Shown: piece after piece, positions 1 through 7,143 of the stretch | Numbering within the stretch: the stretch's first letter is position 1 | Layout: each line of letters starts with the position of its first letter | Notes under the pieces: generated by a model | Seen by the model: only the letters and a program-made list of their open reading frames with translations | Told to the model about the DNA's origin: nothing | Databases searched by the model: none | Translations under genes and position numbers: made by a program | IMG/VR virus record: IMGVR_UViG_3300045994_000190 | Coordinates: 1-38,957 of that record | Reading direction: 5' to 3' (one strand) | DNA length: 38,957 nt | DNA from: a virus

Positions 1-1
1 C

Positions 2-301
2 CGTCTTTATGATTTTTATAATGCTGATTCAATCCATCTATCTATAATGAAGTTTAAAATAGTTAAGGAACCAAGTGTGGTCATTGGATTGAATCACCAG
101 ACGGTAAACTTAAGAATAAATTCAGTTAGTAGGTTTGCTTATCCTACACTTGAAAGAGCCTATGTTAACTATCATCATAGGAAAGTTAGACAAATTAGAA
201 TTTTAAGAGGCCAGCTCTATAAAGCTGAAATAGCTTCCAAATTAACATTGGAACAAAGATTACTTTCATTAAATAATAGTTTGCATTCGTTAAGTTTTTA
301 G
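2..301 (+). CDS. Unknown phage protein, 3' part (5' end off window)
   Basis: The frame is open from the left edge through to the stop at 299-301. An ATG at 47 exists but has no ribosome binding site before it, so the gene probably starts outside the window. The visible 99 residues are basic, with no recognisable motif. The last bases of the gene overlap a putative promoter for the next gene. No function can be assigned. Confidence 0.5.
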   Translation, partial: RLYDFYNADSIHLSIMKFKIVKEPSVVIGLNHQTVNLRINSVSRFAYPTLERAYVNYHHRKVRQIRILRGQLYKAEIASKLTLEQRLLSLNNSLHSLSF

Positions 302-309
302 GGTAGCAT
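281..309 (+). promoter_or_regulatory. Putative promoter P0
   Basis: A TTGCAT box (281-286) is followed after 17 bp by TAGCAT (304-309), then 6 nt and an ACTTAAATTTT tract leading into the GGAG of the next gene. The 20-mer CATACGTTAACTTAAATTTT (307-326) recurs with one mismatch at 1505-1524, in the same position relative to another putative promoter. The -10 box is weak, but the shared architecture supports it. Confidence 0.4.
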
Positions 310-336
310 ACGTTAACTTAAATTTTGGAGGTTAAA

Positions 337-597
337 ATGGACAATATAGAATTAGAAGAAGCAACAATAAAGAATGTTATTGAAGCTCTTTATAAACAAC
401 TTAAAGATTACGATGAAAATGAAGATGATTTAGAATTTGAAAATATTAATTGGAGTATTTTTAGACTTGAAAATGCTCTTAAAGGATCAAAATTAATTCA
501 TATTCATACCGAAAAACTTCCTGATAATTTTAAAATTGAAGATGGGTATTGGCTTATAAATAATAAGGCATATTATCTTTGCCAACCAAGGAGATAA
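337..597 (+). CDS. Small acidic hypothetical protein
   Basis: 86 residues. The ATG at 337 is chosen because GGAG lies 6 nt upstream; the in-frame TTG at 325 would overlap that site. The protein is acidic, with a D/E-rich helical N-terminal half and a more aromatic C-terminus. I recognise no domain. It is the first gene after the putative promoter at 281-309 and ends two bases before the next start codon. Confidence 0.6.
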   Translation: MDNIELEEATIKNVIEALYKQLKDYDENEDDLEFENINWSIFRLENALKGSKLIHIHTEKLPDNFKIEDGYWLINNKAYYLCQPRR

Positions 598-599
598 AA

Positions 600-980
600 A
601 TGAACTTATTTAATCAAATTTATACGGAAATTTTACATACTCCAGGAATAGTAAAATTTGAGCATGTTGGAAGTAGGGTGACTTGTTGTCCACCTCCAAT
701 GGATACTGATGATGATTGGTTATTATTAATAAACAATAAGTTCAGTCCACTTCAAGCAGAATTATGGGCTTTAGGTGGGAGTAATTTACCAAAAGATAAA
801 TTTACATCTTTTAGTGAAGTTTTAGGTGATAAAAATCTTATAATAACAAAAGACATTGAATTTTACGATAAATTTGTTAAAGCTACTATGCTATGCCGAA
901 ACCTAAATTTAATGCAGAAGCCTGACAGAATTTGCTTGTTTCAGGCTATTTTATACAACAACTATGGTGCGCCATTATGA
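600..980 (+). CDS. Putative nucleotidyltransferase-fold protein
   Basis: 126 residues. The ATG at 600 has AGGAGA just upstream. Around residues 23-38 there is GSR followed by an acidic DTDDDW run. This pattern is reminiscent of nucleotidyltransferase-fold proteins (GS motif plus paired aspartates), and a conserved phage family with GSR...DTD and a C-terminal helix ending near LFQAILY has this layout. The acceptor is unknown. The stop overlaps the next ATG (ATGA), so it is translationally coupled to two tiny membrane proteins. The fold assignment is from motif resemblance only. Confidence 0.45.
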   Translation: MNLFNQIYTEILHTPGIVKFEHVGSRVTCCPPPMDTDDDWLLLINNKFSPLQAELWALGGSNLPKDKFTSFSEVLGDKNLIITKDIEFYDKFVKATMLCRNLNLMQKPDRICLFQAILYNNYGAPL

Positions 981-1039
981 CTAAAAAGCAAGCTGTATTG
1001 ATAATAATCTTACTAAATTTAATAAGGACTAAGAAATGA
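977..1039 (+). CDS. Tiny membrane peptide (20 aa)
   Basis: 20 residues: a short basic N-terminus, a hydrophobic core (VLIIILLNLI) and a basic tail. It overlaps both neighbours by ATGA junctions, which favours real coupled translation. Function unknown; too short to be sure. Confidence 0.35.
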   Translation: MTKKQAVLIIILLNLIRTKK

Positions 1040-1176
1040 ACGAATATAGAAAAATGAGTTTGGCATTCATGGTTTTAGGTATAATTGCATTTACTCTTGG
1101 ATCTTCTAATGGCGGATGGGCTTGCTATGTTATATCTCAAATATATGGAGTAGAAGCCTATAAACAAGAAAAATAA
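1036..1176 (+). CDS. Small single-TM membrane protein (46 aa)
   Basis: 46 residues with one transmembrane segment at about residues 8-24, then a short loop with one cysteine and a charged tail. It starts by ATGA overlap with the preceding peptide and has AAGGACTAAG upstream. No family recognised. Confidence 0.45.
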   Translation: MNEYRKMSLAFMVLGIIAFTLGSSNGGWACYVISQIYGVEAYKQEK

Positions 1177-1207
1177 TCAATAATTCTATTAAAATAAAGG
1201 TAATTAG

Positions 1208-1474
1208 ATGTTATTAAAGAAAAGTAAAATTAAAACTCTTCACGATGCTCTGTCAGTTAATGTAACTCATATGTGGCGAACTTCTGCTAAATGTACGCTT
1301 GAAGATCAAATAAACGTAAGATGGTTTAGAATGAATAGAATTAAGGAGTTACCAGCCCCTTTCCCAATGCTTAATAATGAAATAAGATTATTAAATGGTT
1401 TAATTCGTAAATACAATAAAGAAAATCCTAATGTTAATCTTGAACAATATGATTTAGTTAAAGAATTAAAATAA
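1208..1474 (+). CDS. Hypothetical basic protein (88 aa)
   Basis: 88 residues, ATG at 1208 preceded by AAAGG. Basic, probably helical, rich in Asn and Lys. No motif recognised. It is the last gene before the putative promoter at 1479-1507. Confidence 0.55.
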   Translation: MLLKKSKIKTLHDALSVNVTHMWRTSAKCTLEDQINVRWFRMNRIKELPAPFPMLNNEIRLLNGLIRKYNKENPNVNLEQYDLVKELK

Positions 1475-1478
1475 ATGC

Positions 1479-1507
1479 TTGCGTATGTTAATAAAACAGG
1501 TTAACAT
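1479..1507 (+). promoter_or_regulatory. Putative promoter P1 overlapping an inverted repeat
   Basis: TTGCGT (1479-1484), a 17 bp spacer and TAACAT (1502-1507). The element overlaps a perfect 10-bp inverted repeat, CGTATGTTAA (1482-1491) and TTAACATACG (1501-1510). A protein bound there would block the promoter. Downstream, CATACGTAAACTTAAATTTT (1505-1524) matches 307-326 at 19 of 20 bases. Confidence 0.45.
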
Positions 1508-1510
1508 ACG
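1482..1510. repeat. Perfect inverted repeat, operator candidate
   Basis: Arms CGTATGTTAA and TTAACATACG (10 bp, no mismatch) with a 9-nt centre. No T-run follows, so a terminator is unlikely. Overlap with putative promoter P1 suggests an operator; a bare mRNA hairpin is the alternative. Confidence 0.5.
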
Positions 1511-1516
1511 TAAACT

Positions 1517-1623
1517 TAAATTTTAGCCTGAATCTCAAACGCAGTCAGAGTGGGCTTAATACTCTATAGAGCGTTCAAGTAGGTGCAAAGCCTACACCCC
1601 CTTTTAATCTACCGGAGACTGGT
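1517..1623 (+). other. Structured leader upstream of the RadC-like gene
   Basis: About 100 nt of relatively GC-rich non-coding sequence between putative promoter P1 and the RadC-like gene. It can form several small hairpins: AGAGT with ACTCT (about 1547-1565), the palindrome CTCTATAGAG, and GTAGG-TGCAAAG-CCTAC (about 1579-1595). It ends in a ribosome-binding GGAG. It matches no riboswitch or tRNA I can recognise. A regulatory leader or small RNA is possible. Confidence 0.3.
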
Positions 1624-2142
1624 ATGAATCAAATTAAGAATGAAACTGCGCCTGAATACACAATTCAAAACTTTCCTGAAAATCAGGATGCTAAAGTATT
1701 TAGAAAAGAAGAAGCTATTATCAAAAAAGCTATGGGTATTCTTGAAAAAAGATTAAAAACCTATGGTGCAGCTTTTACAAGGCCCGAGACAGTAAAGAGT
1801 CATTGTATAATGAAACTACGTGACTTGGAAATAGAGCATTTTAATGTAATGTTTTTAAATAGCCAACACCAATTAATTGAAGAAATTACAGTAGCTAAGG
1901 GAACTATTGATGGCGCAGCTGTATATCCAAGAGAAGTTAGTAAGTTGGCATTACAGCTTAATGCTAAAGCAGTAATTTTTTCCCATAATCATCCTTCTGG
2001 AACAGCTAACCCTAGTGAAGCTGATAGAGCTATAACAAAAAGGCTTAAAGATGGATTATCACTTTTTGACATATTAGTTCTTGACCACATTATAGTAGGT
2101 GGTGTAGATACTTATGCCTTTTCTGAAAACGGTTTAATTTAG
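1624..2142 (+). CDS. radC: RadC-like JAB/JAMM domain protein
   Basis: 172 residues. The C-terminal half carries the JAMM metalloprotease-fold signature: a Glu in the helical lead-in, then SHNHPSG at about residues 120-126, followed by Ser and Asp in NPSEAD, and DHIIVGG. This is the pattern of the RadC family (MPN+/JAB domain). The N-terminal helix-hairpin-helix region of cellular RadC is absent; instead there is about 60 residues of charged helix. RadC proteins are common on phages and mobile elements, but their biochemical role is unsettled. The start at 1624 has CGGAG at a good distance and follows the structured leader, so it likely heads its own transcript. Confidence 0.8.
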   Translation: MNQIKNETAPEYTIQNFPENQDAKVFRKEEAIIKKAMGILEKRLKTYGAAFTRPETVKSHCIMKLRDLEIEHFNVMFLNSQHQLIEEITVAKGTIDGAAVYPREVSKLALQLNAKAVIFSHNHPSGTANPSEADRAITKRLKDGLSLFDILVLDHIIVGGVDTYAFSENGLI

Positions 2143-2151
2143 TAGATTGAA

Positions 2152-2469
2152 ATGAGAGAAATAAACTTTGAAAAACTTATTAACCATACATCTCGTAAAG
2201 ACCAAATTTTGTTTTGTCTTAAGGATATAGGTAAAACTGACGATAATTTAAACTTAAGATATGAACTTAGGAAAGTAAAGAAGAGTATTTTACAAATAGA
2301 AATTACTTATAAAAGAGCTAAATTTGCTTCTGAGATGGGTTATTCTTTACATCCTGAAATTGTACCAACCCTTAAACCAATCATAACCGATTTGGAAGAT
2401 GAATTAAAGAAATTTAATTTTATATTGGAATTAATTGAAGAAGAACTATTGGAGAATGAAAATGAGTAA
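2152..2469 (+). CDS. Hypothetical helical protein (105 aa)
   Basis: 105 residues, charged and probably largely alpha-helical, with Leu/Glu/Lys-rich segments that could form a coiled coil in the last third. No motif recognised. It ends 8 nt inside the next gene, suggesting coupling. Confidence 0.5.
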   Translation: MREINFEKLINHTSRKDQILFCLKDIGKTDDNLNLRYELRKVKKSILQIEITYKRAKFASEMGYSLHPEIVPTLKPIITDLEDELKKFNFILELIEEELLENENE

Positions 2470-2647
2470 ATATTATGAAGAAAAATTTCTTGATTATATG
2501 AAAGGAATTGATGATGGTAAAACTGGTAAACCAGAGAACCAAAACCCTACGTATCCTCGTGATTATAGGCGTGGTTATGCTAAGGGTTCAAGCACTAGGG
2601 AACAGTCAAGAATACTGAATAGGGTTAGGGGATTTTTTAAGGTATAA
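2462..2647 (+). CDS. Small basic hypothetical protein (61 aa)
   Basis: 61 residues. The ATG at 2462 is chosen over an upstream in-frame ATG because GGAGAATG gives a ribosome binding site and the overlap is only 8 nt. The C-terminal half is Arg/Gly/Tyr-rich and basic, suggesting nucleic-acid contact. No family recognised. Confidence 0.5.
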   Translation: MSKYYEEKFLDYMKGIDDGKTGKPENQNPTYPRDYRRGYAKGSSTREQSRILNRVRGFFKV

Positions 2648-2654
2648 TTAACGC

Positions 2655-2683
2655 TTGTAAATTTTTTAATTATAACCTAAACT
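2655..2683 (+). promoter_or_regulatory. Putative promoter P2
   Basis: TTGTAA (2655-2660) in the context AACGCTTG, 17 bp, then TAAACT (2678-2683). The AACGCTTG context is shared with 5321-5328 and 11944-11951. It sits directly upstream of the HTH gene and primase operon. The -10 is weak; TATAAC at 2671 is an alternative. Confidence 0.35.
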
Positions 2684-2708
2684 AAAAGGTCACTAATAAG
2701 GAGCCATT

Positions 2709-2945
2709 ATGGACTTTCAAAATGAAGATACAAAAGTATTTAATGATACTTACATAACTAGTACAGAAATTTGTAAATTTTTAAAAATCCCAAGAGCTAC
2801 ATTAGTTAGCGGAAAACGTAGTGGAAAACTTCCTGATCCAATTGAAGTTCCTCACGTAGCTTTAACTATTTGGAATAGAGATAAAGTTTTTCCATTTATC
2901 GTAAGGTGGAAAGAATCATTGGATCAACGTAGAAGAATTGACTAA
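2709..2945 (+). CDS. AlpA/excisionase-like helix-turn-helix protein
   Basis: 78 residues. The segment from about residue 15 to 45 reads as a winged helix-turn-helix of the AlpA/MerR-like type: a threonine-rich entry (TSTEICKFL), a turn, then a recognition helix with Arg/Lys, a Gly-Lys-Leu-Pro wing, and a tryptophan-containing exit (IWNRDKV). Such small proteins act as transcription factors or DNA architectural factors. It is translated just ahead of the primase-helicase, which starts 10 nt after its stop, and may regulate this operon. The AGGAG at 2700 supports the start. Confidence 0.6.
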   Translation: MDFQNEDTKVFNDTYITSTEICKFLKIPRATLVSGKRSGKLPDPIEVPHVALTIWNRDKVFPFIVRWKESLDQRRRID

Positions 2946-2955
2946 CGGATTTGTT

Positions 2956-5322
2956 ATGGAAGGGCTATCTTTAAATAGAATACCGATAGAGTTAAAACAA
3001 AGAAAACAATGGTGTATATCTCTTGAAAACAAAGCTCCTTTATCATCAACTGATGGCAAAACCCTTTTTACTATATCCGTAACTGATCCTACATATTGGT
3101 TGGATTTTACATCTGCTGTTTATTTATCTAAAAAGTTTGACTGTAATTTTGGATATATTTTACACGCTGATGATCCATTTACTTGTATTGATTTGGATGT
3201 TATTGATGAAGAATCACAATCTCGTAAAGGTCAACCAATTGATTCTTCAAAATGGTCAACTCAAGATCATTTTGATAGGTATTGGAAGATAATAACACAA
3301 TGTAATTCATATACAGAAACTTCTAAAAATAAAAAGGGTTTTCATATATGGGTAAAAGGTAAGATTGGTAATGGGTTAAGACGTGATGGTGTTGAGATTT
3401 ATAGCCAAGAGCGATATATAATTTGTACTGGTAGCACAATTCTTAATCGTGGTCTTAATGATTGTCAGGATATTTTAAACTCTCTTGCATCTCAAATACG
3501 ACCTATTTCAACTAAAATAATTCTTGAAGAAGTTGAAGAAGAATTTACTGATGCTGAAATAGTAAGCAAGGCTTTAGCAGCTTCAAATTCTGAGAAATTT
3601 AATGATTTATGCAATGGTAATTTTTCATCCTACCCTTCACAATCAGAAGCTGATTTAGCATTAATGTCTATGTTTACTTTTTATTCTAAAAGTAATGAGC
3701 AATGCAAAAGATTATTTAGATATTCAGAATTAGGTAAGCGCGAGAAGGCAATACGGGATGATAAATATCTAAACAATAGCCTTAGAACTATAAGAAGTAG
3801 GGAAGCCAATGATAAGGTAGTTTCCGATTCTGCAACTGCTATTGCAATGAACTTAGTTTCTCAACTGCAAACACAAAGAAGAACAAGTGAGTTTCTTCAT
3901 AGTGACCACAATATAGTTGATGAAGAACAAGAACCTTCCTTAGTAACTGCATTCTCAGAAATTACAGTTAAATCTCCTCCTAAAACTAATGATGGTTTAG
4001 AGTGGCCTCCTGGTATTGCTGGTAAAATTGCTTACCACATTTACATGTCCTCGCCCAGACCAGTTAAAGAAGTTGCTATTGTGGCTACGCTTGGCCTATT
4101 GGCTGGCATTGTTGGCAAGTCATGGACAATAACTCAGTCTGGGCTTAATATGTACATGATTCTAATAGCTAGGTCAGGTGTAGGTAAGGAAGCTATGCAT
4201 AGTGGTATTTCTAACTTAGTTCACCACATTGCAAAGAATACTGTTCATATTGAAGATTTTATTAGCTTCTCTGATTTTGCTTCTGGTCAAGCACTAATCA
4301 ATAAAATATCAACCAATCCTTGTTTATTAACTATTTCAGGGGAATGGGGACGAAAGCTTCAAAGATTAGCTGCTGATGATGGTAGGGATGCAGCGATGCA
4401 ATCTTTAAGAACTGTAATGACAGATTTATATCAAAAGTCTGGCCCTACTTCTATAGTTGGAGGTATTGATTATGCTAAAAAAGATAATAATATTGCTTCT
4501 GTTTCAGGTGTTGCTTATTCAATGATAGGTGAAACAACGCCCGATACATTCCACGAATGTCTTACTAATTCAATGATGTCTGATGGTTTTCTTTCTCGGT
4601 TTAATATGGTTTCTTATGATGGTGAACGACCGCCATTAAATAAAGATAAAATAATGGAACCTGATGCTGTAATGGTTGACTTTCTTGTTGATCTTGTAAA
4701 TCAATCAAAAGAGCTAAGTGAGAAGAATAATGTAATTCATGTTGAACGAGATGAATTTGCAGCAAAAATAATTTCTGATTTTGAAATAGAATGCGATAAT
4801 AATATTAATGGTTCCCAAGTTGAAGCATGGCGACAAATGTGGAACCGAGCTGCTTTAAAGGTTCTTAAATTAGCAGCTATATTAGCTGTGGCTGATAATA
4901 GTGCATTTCCGACAATACGAGACTTTCATTTAAATTGGGCTTTAAGTTTAGTTAGAAAAGACATTAAGCTTATGATATGTAAAATGGAAAGTGGGGATAT
5001 TGGTGTTAATGATTTATCAAGAGAACTTAAAGTTATTGAGATTATTAAATATTATCTTTTAAATGATTTGCCTGATAGTCTAAAAACTTTCAAAAAAATG
5101 AAAGATGAGAATATAATAACTAGAAAGTATATTCAACAGAAGATAAGTAACATTAATAGCTTTACCAAGCATCCCCAAGGAGCTATTGCCGGTTTTAATT
5201 CCACGTTAAGGTCAATGATTGATAGTGGATACATAATAGAATTAAGTAAAGAAGAATTAGTAACGTCATTTGGATTCCATGGAAAAGCATATCGAGTTCT
5301 CGACTTAAAAAATACTATTTAA
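2956..5322 (+). CDS. Primase-polymerase fused to DUF3987-type helicase
   Basis: 788 residues. The N-terminal part resembles the archaeo-eukaryotic primase (AEP/PrimPol) domain of phage NrS-1-type enzymes: DxD in CIDLDV (D79, D81), a catalytic-type His in GFHIWVKG (H130), and a basic strand near R153. A helical-bundle linker follows at about 230-285. The C-terminal half (about 345-650) is a DUF3987-like P-loop ATPase with Walker A ARSGVGKE at 405-412, where Glu replaces the usual Ser/Thr. Together these would prime and unwind DNA at the replication fork. The ATG at 2956 is preferred to a TTG at 2938. It is co-directional with the ligase, nuclease and helicase genes downstream. Domain calls are from motifs and order. 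Confidence 0.8.
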   Translation: MEGLSLNRIPIELKQRKQWCISLENKAPLSSTDGKTLFTISVTDPTYWLDFTSAVYLSKKFDCNFGYILHADDPFTCIDLDVIDEESQSRKGQPIDSSKWSTQDHFDRYWKIITQCNSYTETSKNKKGFHIWVKGKIGNGLRRDGVEIYSQERYIICTGSTILNRGLNDCQDILNSLASQIRPISTKIILEEVEEEFTDAEIVSKALAASNSEKFNDLCNGNFSSYPSQSEADLALMSMFTFYSKSNEQCKRLFRYSELGKREKAIRDDKYLNNSLRTIRSREANDKVVSDSATAIAMNLVSQLQTQRRTSEFLHSDHNIVDEEQEPSLVTAFSEITVKSPPKTNDGLEWPPGIAGKIAYHIYMSSPRPVKEVAIVATLGLLAGIVGKSWTITQSGLNMYMILIARSGVGKEAMHSGISNLVHHIAKNTVHIEDFISFSDFASGQALINKISTNPCLLTISGEWGRKLQRLAADDGRDAAMQSLRTVMTDLYQKSGPTSIVGGIDYAKKDNNIASVSGVAYSMIGETTPDTFHECLTNSMMSDGFLSRFNMVSYDGERPPLNKDKIMEPDAVMVDFLVDLVNQSKELSEKNNVIHVERDEFAAKIISDFEIECDNNINGSQVEAWRQMWNRAALKVLKLAAILAVADNSAFPTIRDFHLNWALSLVRKDIKLMICKMESGDIGVNDLSRELKVIEIIKYYLLNDLPDSLKTFKKMKDENIITRKYIQQKISNINSFTKHPQGAIAGFNSTLRSMIDSGYIIELSKEELVTSFGFHGKAYRVLDLKNTI

Positions 5323-5325
5323 CGC

Positions 5326-5354
5326 TTGCTATTTTTTAACAGGCTTGCTATATT
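5326..5354 (+). promoter_or_regulatory. Putative promoter P3
   Basis: TTGCTA (5326-5331), exactly 17 bp, TATATT (5349-5354), then 6 nt and GTAGTTTAAATTTAATTAGG running into the AGGAG of the next gene. The best -10 match of the family. The GTAGTTTAA tract 6 nt after the -10 recurs after the putative promoter at 20532-20559. Confidence 0.5.
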
Positions 5355-5388
5355 AGCTATGTAGTTTAAATTTAATTAGGAGATTGAA

Positions 5389-5817
5389 ATGCCCATAACT
5401 CTAGAACAAAAGAAACCACACATTAACCAAGTTAAGCTCTCAAGATGGTATGAGCTTGCTAACCAAATGAAGGCTTTAAAAGATGAAGAAGCTACCCTCA
5501 GAAAAGAACTATTTTCTGAGTGTTTTCCTGTTTACAAAGAAGGTACTAATAAGCTTGATCTTACAGAAGGTTGGGTTTTAAAAGTTACGGTTCCAGTAAA
5601 TCGAAAAGTGGATGAAGCGGCCTTTGCAGCTTATAAAGAAGTTCTAATTGCAAACAATATTTCACCAGATAAACTGGTTAGATGGAAAGCTGAACTAGCG
5701 GTTAGTTTTTATAAAACTCTTGATGATGAAGAAAAAGAGTTGGTTGACCAATTTCTTACAATTTCAGACGGTTCACCACAAATGGAAATCGTTTTACCAG
5801 CTAAGAATAAGAAGTAG
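5389..5817 (+). CDS. Conserved-looking phage hypothetical protein (142 aa)
   Basis: 142 residues, AGGAG upstream of ATG 5389. The N-terminal half is a charged helix (LANQMKALKDEEATLRKEL) typical of a coiled coil, then a strand-rich part and a second helix. This layout is familiar from small proteins in phage replication operons with no known role. It opens the operon carrying the ligase and RecA-like ATPase. Confidence 0.55.
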   Translation: MPITLEQKKPHINQVKLSRWYELANQMKALKDEEATLRKELFSECFPVYKEGTNKLDLTEGWVLKVTVPVNRKVDEAAFAAYKEVLIANNISPDKLVRWKAELAVSFYKTLDDEEKELVDQFLTISDGSPQMEIVLPAKNKK

Positions 5818-5821
5818 TGTC

Positions 5822-5992
5822 ATGGCTAAATTACAGGTTAAAATAACAAGATCGTATAATCTTACGCTTGACGATACTGAACTTAAGTTTCTTAAGAACT
5901 ATCTTCAAAATCCACTTTATGATGATGAATCCGAGCAGGATTTATTAACTAGAAAAACCATTTGGGAAGCTTTGCCAAGGATTGAATCATGA
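5822..5992 (+). CDS. Small hypothetical protein (56 aa)
   Basis: 56 residues. The ATG at 5822 follows the previous stop by 4 nt; in-frame upstream codons lie inside the previous gene and are rejected as a start. The protein has a basic N-terminal strand and an acidic C-terminal half. Its stop overlaps the ligase ATG (ATGA). No family recognised. Confidence 0.5.
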   Translation: MAKLQVKITRSYNLTLDDTELKFLKNYLQNPLYDDESEQDLLTRKTIWEALPRIES

Positions 5993-6942
5993 AACCTTTA
6001 TTAGCCACAGATGCAATTGAAGATAAAATTAAGTTTCCTTGCTATGTGCAGCCTAAGATTGATGGTGTGCGTGCCATTAATATTGACGGTAAACTGGTAG
6101 GACGTAGCTTAAAAACCCACAAGAATAAGTATGTGACTGGCTTTTGGTCACATGAAATTTTTAATGGATTTGATGGTGAACTAATATTAGGATTTAATTG
6201 TACTGCCGAAAACCTTTGTTCTAATACAAGTAGTTTACTTTCTACAATAGTGCAAGCTGAATACACAAAATGGTATGTTTTTGATCTTATAAATGATGAA
6301 CTTAAAAATTTACCGTATTTTGATAGATTAAATTTACTTAGAAATCAAGTTGATTATGTAAAATCAAATTATTCCGCACTTGAATCTGTTATTGAAGTTA
6401 TACCAACTTTTACGTGTGAAAATCTTAAGCAACTTTTGGATTATGAACAAGAGTTTTTGGACGCTGGTTATGAAGGAATTATAATAAGGGATATTAATGG
6501 TAAGTATAAATTCGGTAGGAGTACAGTAAAAGAAGGTTTACTTCTTAGAATAAAAAGATTTATTGAAGAAGAGTGTATTGTTATTGGAATAACTGAGGGT
6601 GAAACTAATAACAATGAGAAGCAGACTAATGAATTAGGGAAGTCATTTAGATCGTCCCATGCAGAAAACAAAGTTTTAAATGGTATGATCGGAAACCTAA
6701 CATGTCAGGCAACCAAAGATATTTATAATTTAAAACCTAATGAAGATCAATTATTATTTCCCAAAGGGTTTGAATTTACAGTTAGTCCTGGCTCTTTAAA
6801 TCACCAACAAAGAAATTATTATTTTGAGAACCCTAATGAAATTCTCGGTAAGGTTATTAAGTTTAAATTCTTTCCTAAAGGTATAAAAGATAAACCAAGG
6901 TTTCCTAACTTCGTATCGTTTCGCTCAAAAGAGGATATGTGA
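5989..6942 (+). CDS. ATP-dependent DNA ligase
   Basis: 317 residues. The covalent nucleotidyltransferase motifs are in order: motif I KIDG with Lys23 as AMP acceptor, motif III DGELIL (about 62-67), motif IV EGIIIRD (162-168) and motif V LLLRIKRF with Lys189. A shorter OB-fold-like C-terminus follows. Size and motifs fit the small T7-like phage ligases that seal nicks after lagging-strand synthesis. It overlaps both neighbours (ATGA at the start, TGATG at the end), so it is part of a tightly coupled replication operon. Confidence 0.87.
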   Translation: MKPLLATDAIEDKIKFPCYVQPKIDGVRAINIDGKLVGRSLKTHKNKYVTGFWSHEIFNGFDGELILGFNCTAENLCSNTSSLLSTIVQAEYTKWYVFDLINDELKNLPYFDRLNLLRNQVDYVKSNYSALESVIEVIPTFTCENLKQLLDYEQEFLDAGYEGIIIRDINGKYKFGRSTVKEGLLLRIKRFIEEECIVIGITEGETNNNEKQTNELGKSFRSSHAENKVLNGMIGNLTCQATKDIYNLKPNEDQLLFPKGFEFTVSPGSLNHQQRNYYFENPNEILGKVIKFKFFPKGIKDKPRFPNFVSFRSKEDM

Positions 6943-7142
6943 TGGACATATTAAAACAAGAACTTGAGAAGTATGGTAAAATTACAATCTCATGCTTACC
7001 AAACGGTAAGTTTAAAGTTTCTGTTAGAAACAAGTATTACAACATAACGGCTTTTCCTGAATATGAACTAAGATTGGCATTAGCTAATTTAAAGTTAAAA
7101 ATTGAGAAAAATGCTGACGTCTTAAAACACTTTAGGAGCTGA
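6942..7142 (+). CDS. Small hypothetical protein (66 aa)
   Basis: 66 residues, starting with the ATG that overlaps the ligase stop (TGATG). It has a beta-strand-rich first half and a helical, lysine-rich second half. The stop lies 1 nt before the RecA-like ATPase gene. No family recognised. Confidence 0.55.
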   Translation: MDILKQELEKYGKITISCLPNGKFKVSVRNKYYNITAFPEYELRLALANLKLKIEKNADVLKHFRS

Positions 7143-7143
7143 A

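Noticed and set aside
1517-1623. tRNA or preQ1 riboswitch in the leader
   Set aside because: No cloverleaf with matching acceptor, D and T arms could be folded, and the sequence does not match preQ1-I or preQ1-II consensus. Kept only as a structured leader.
2152-2647. Toxin-antitoxin pair
   Set aside because: Two small overlapping genes suggested it, but neither product resembles a known toxin or antitoxin family.
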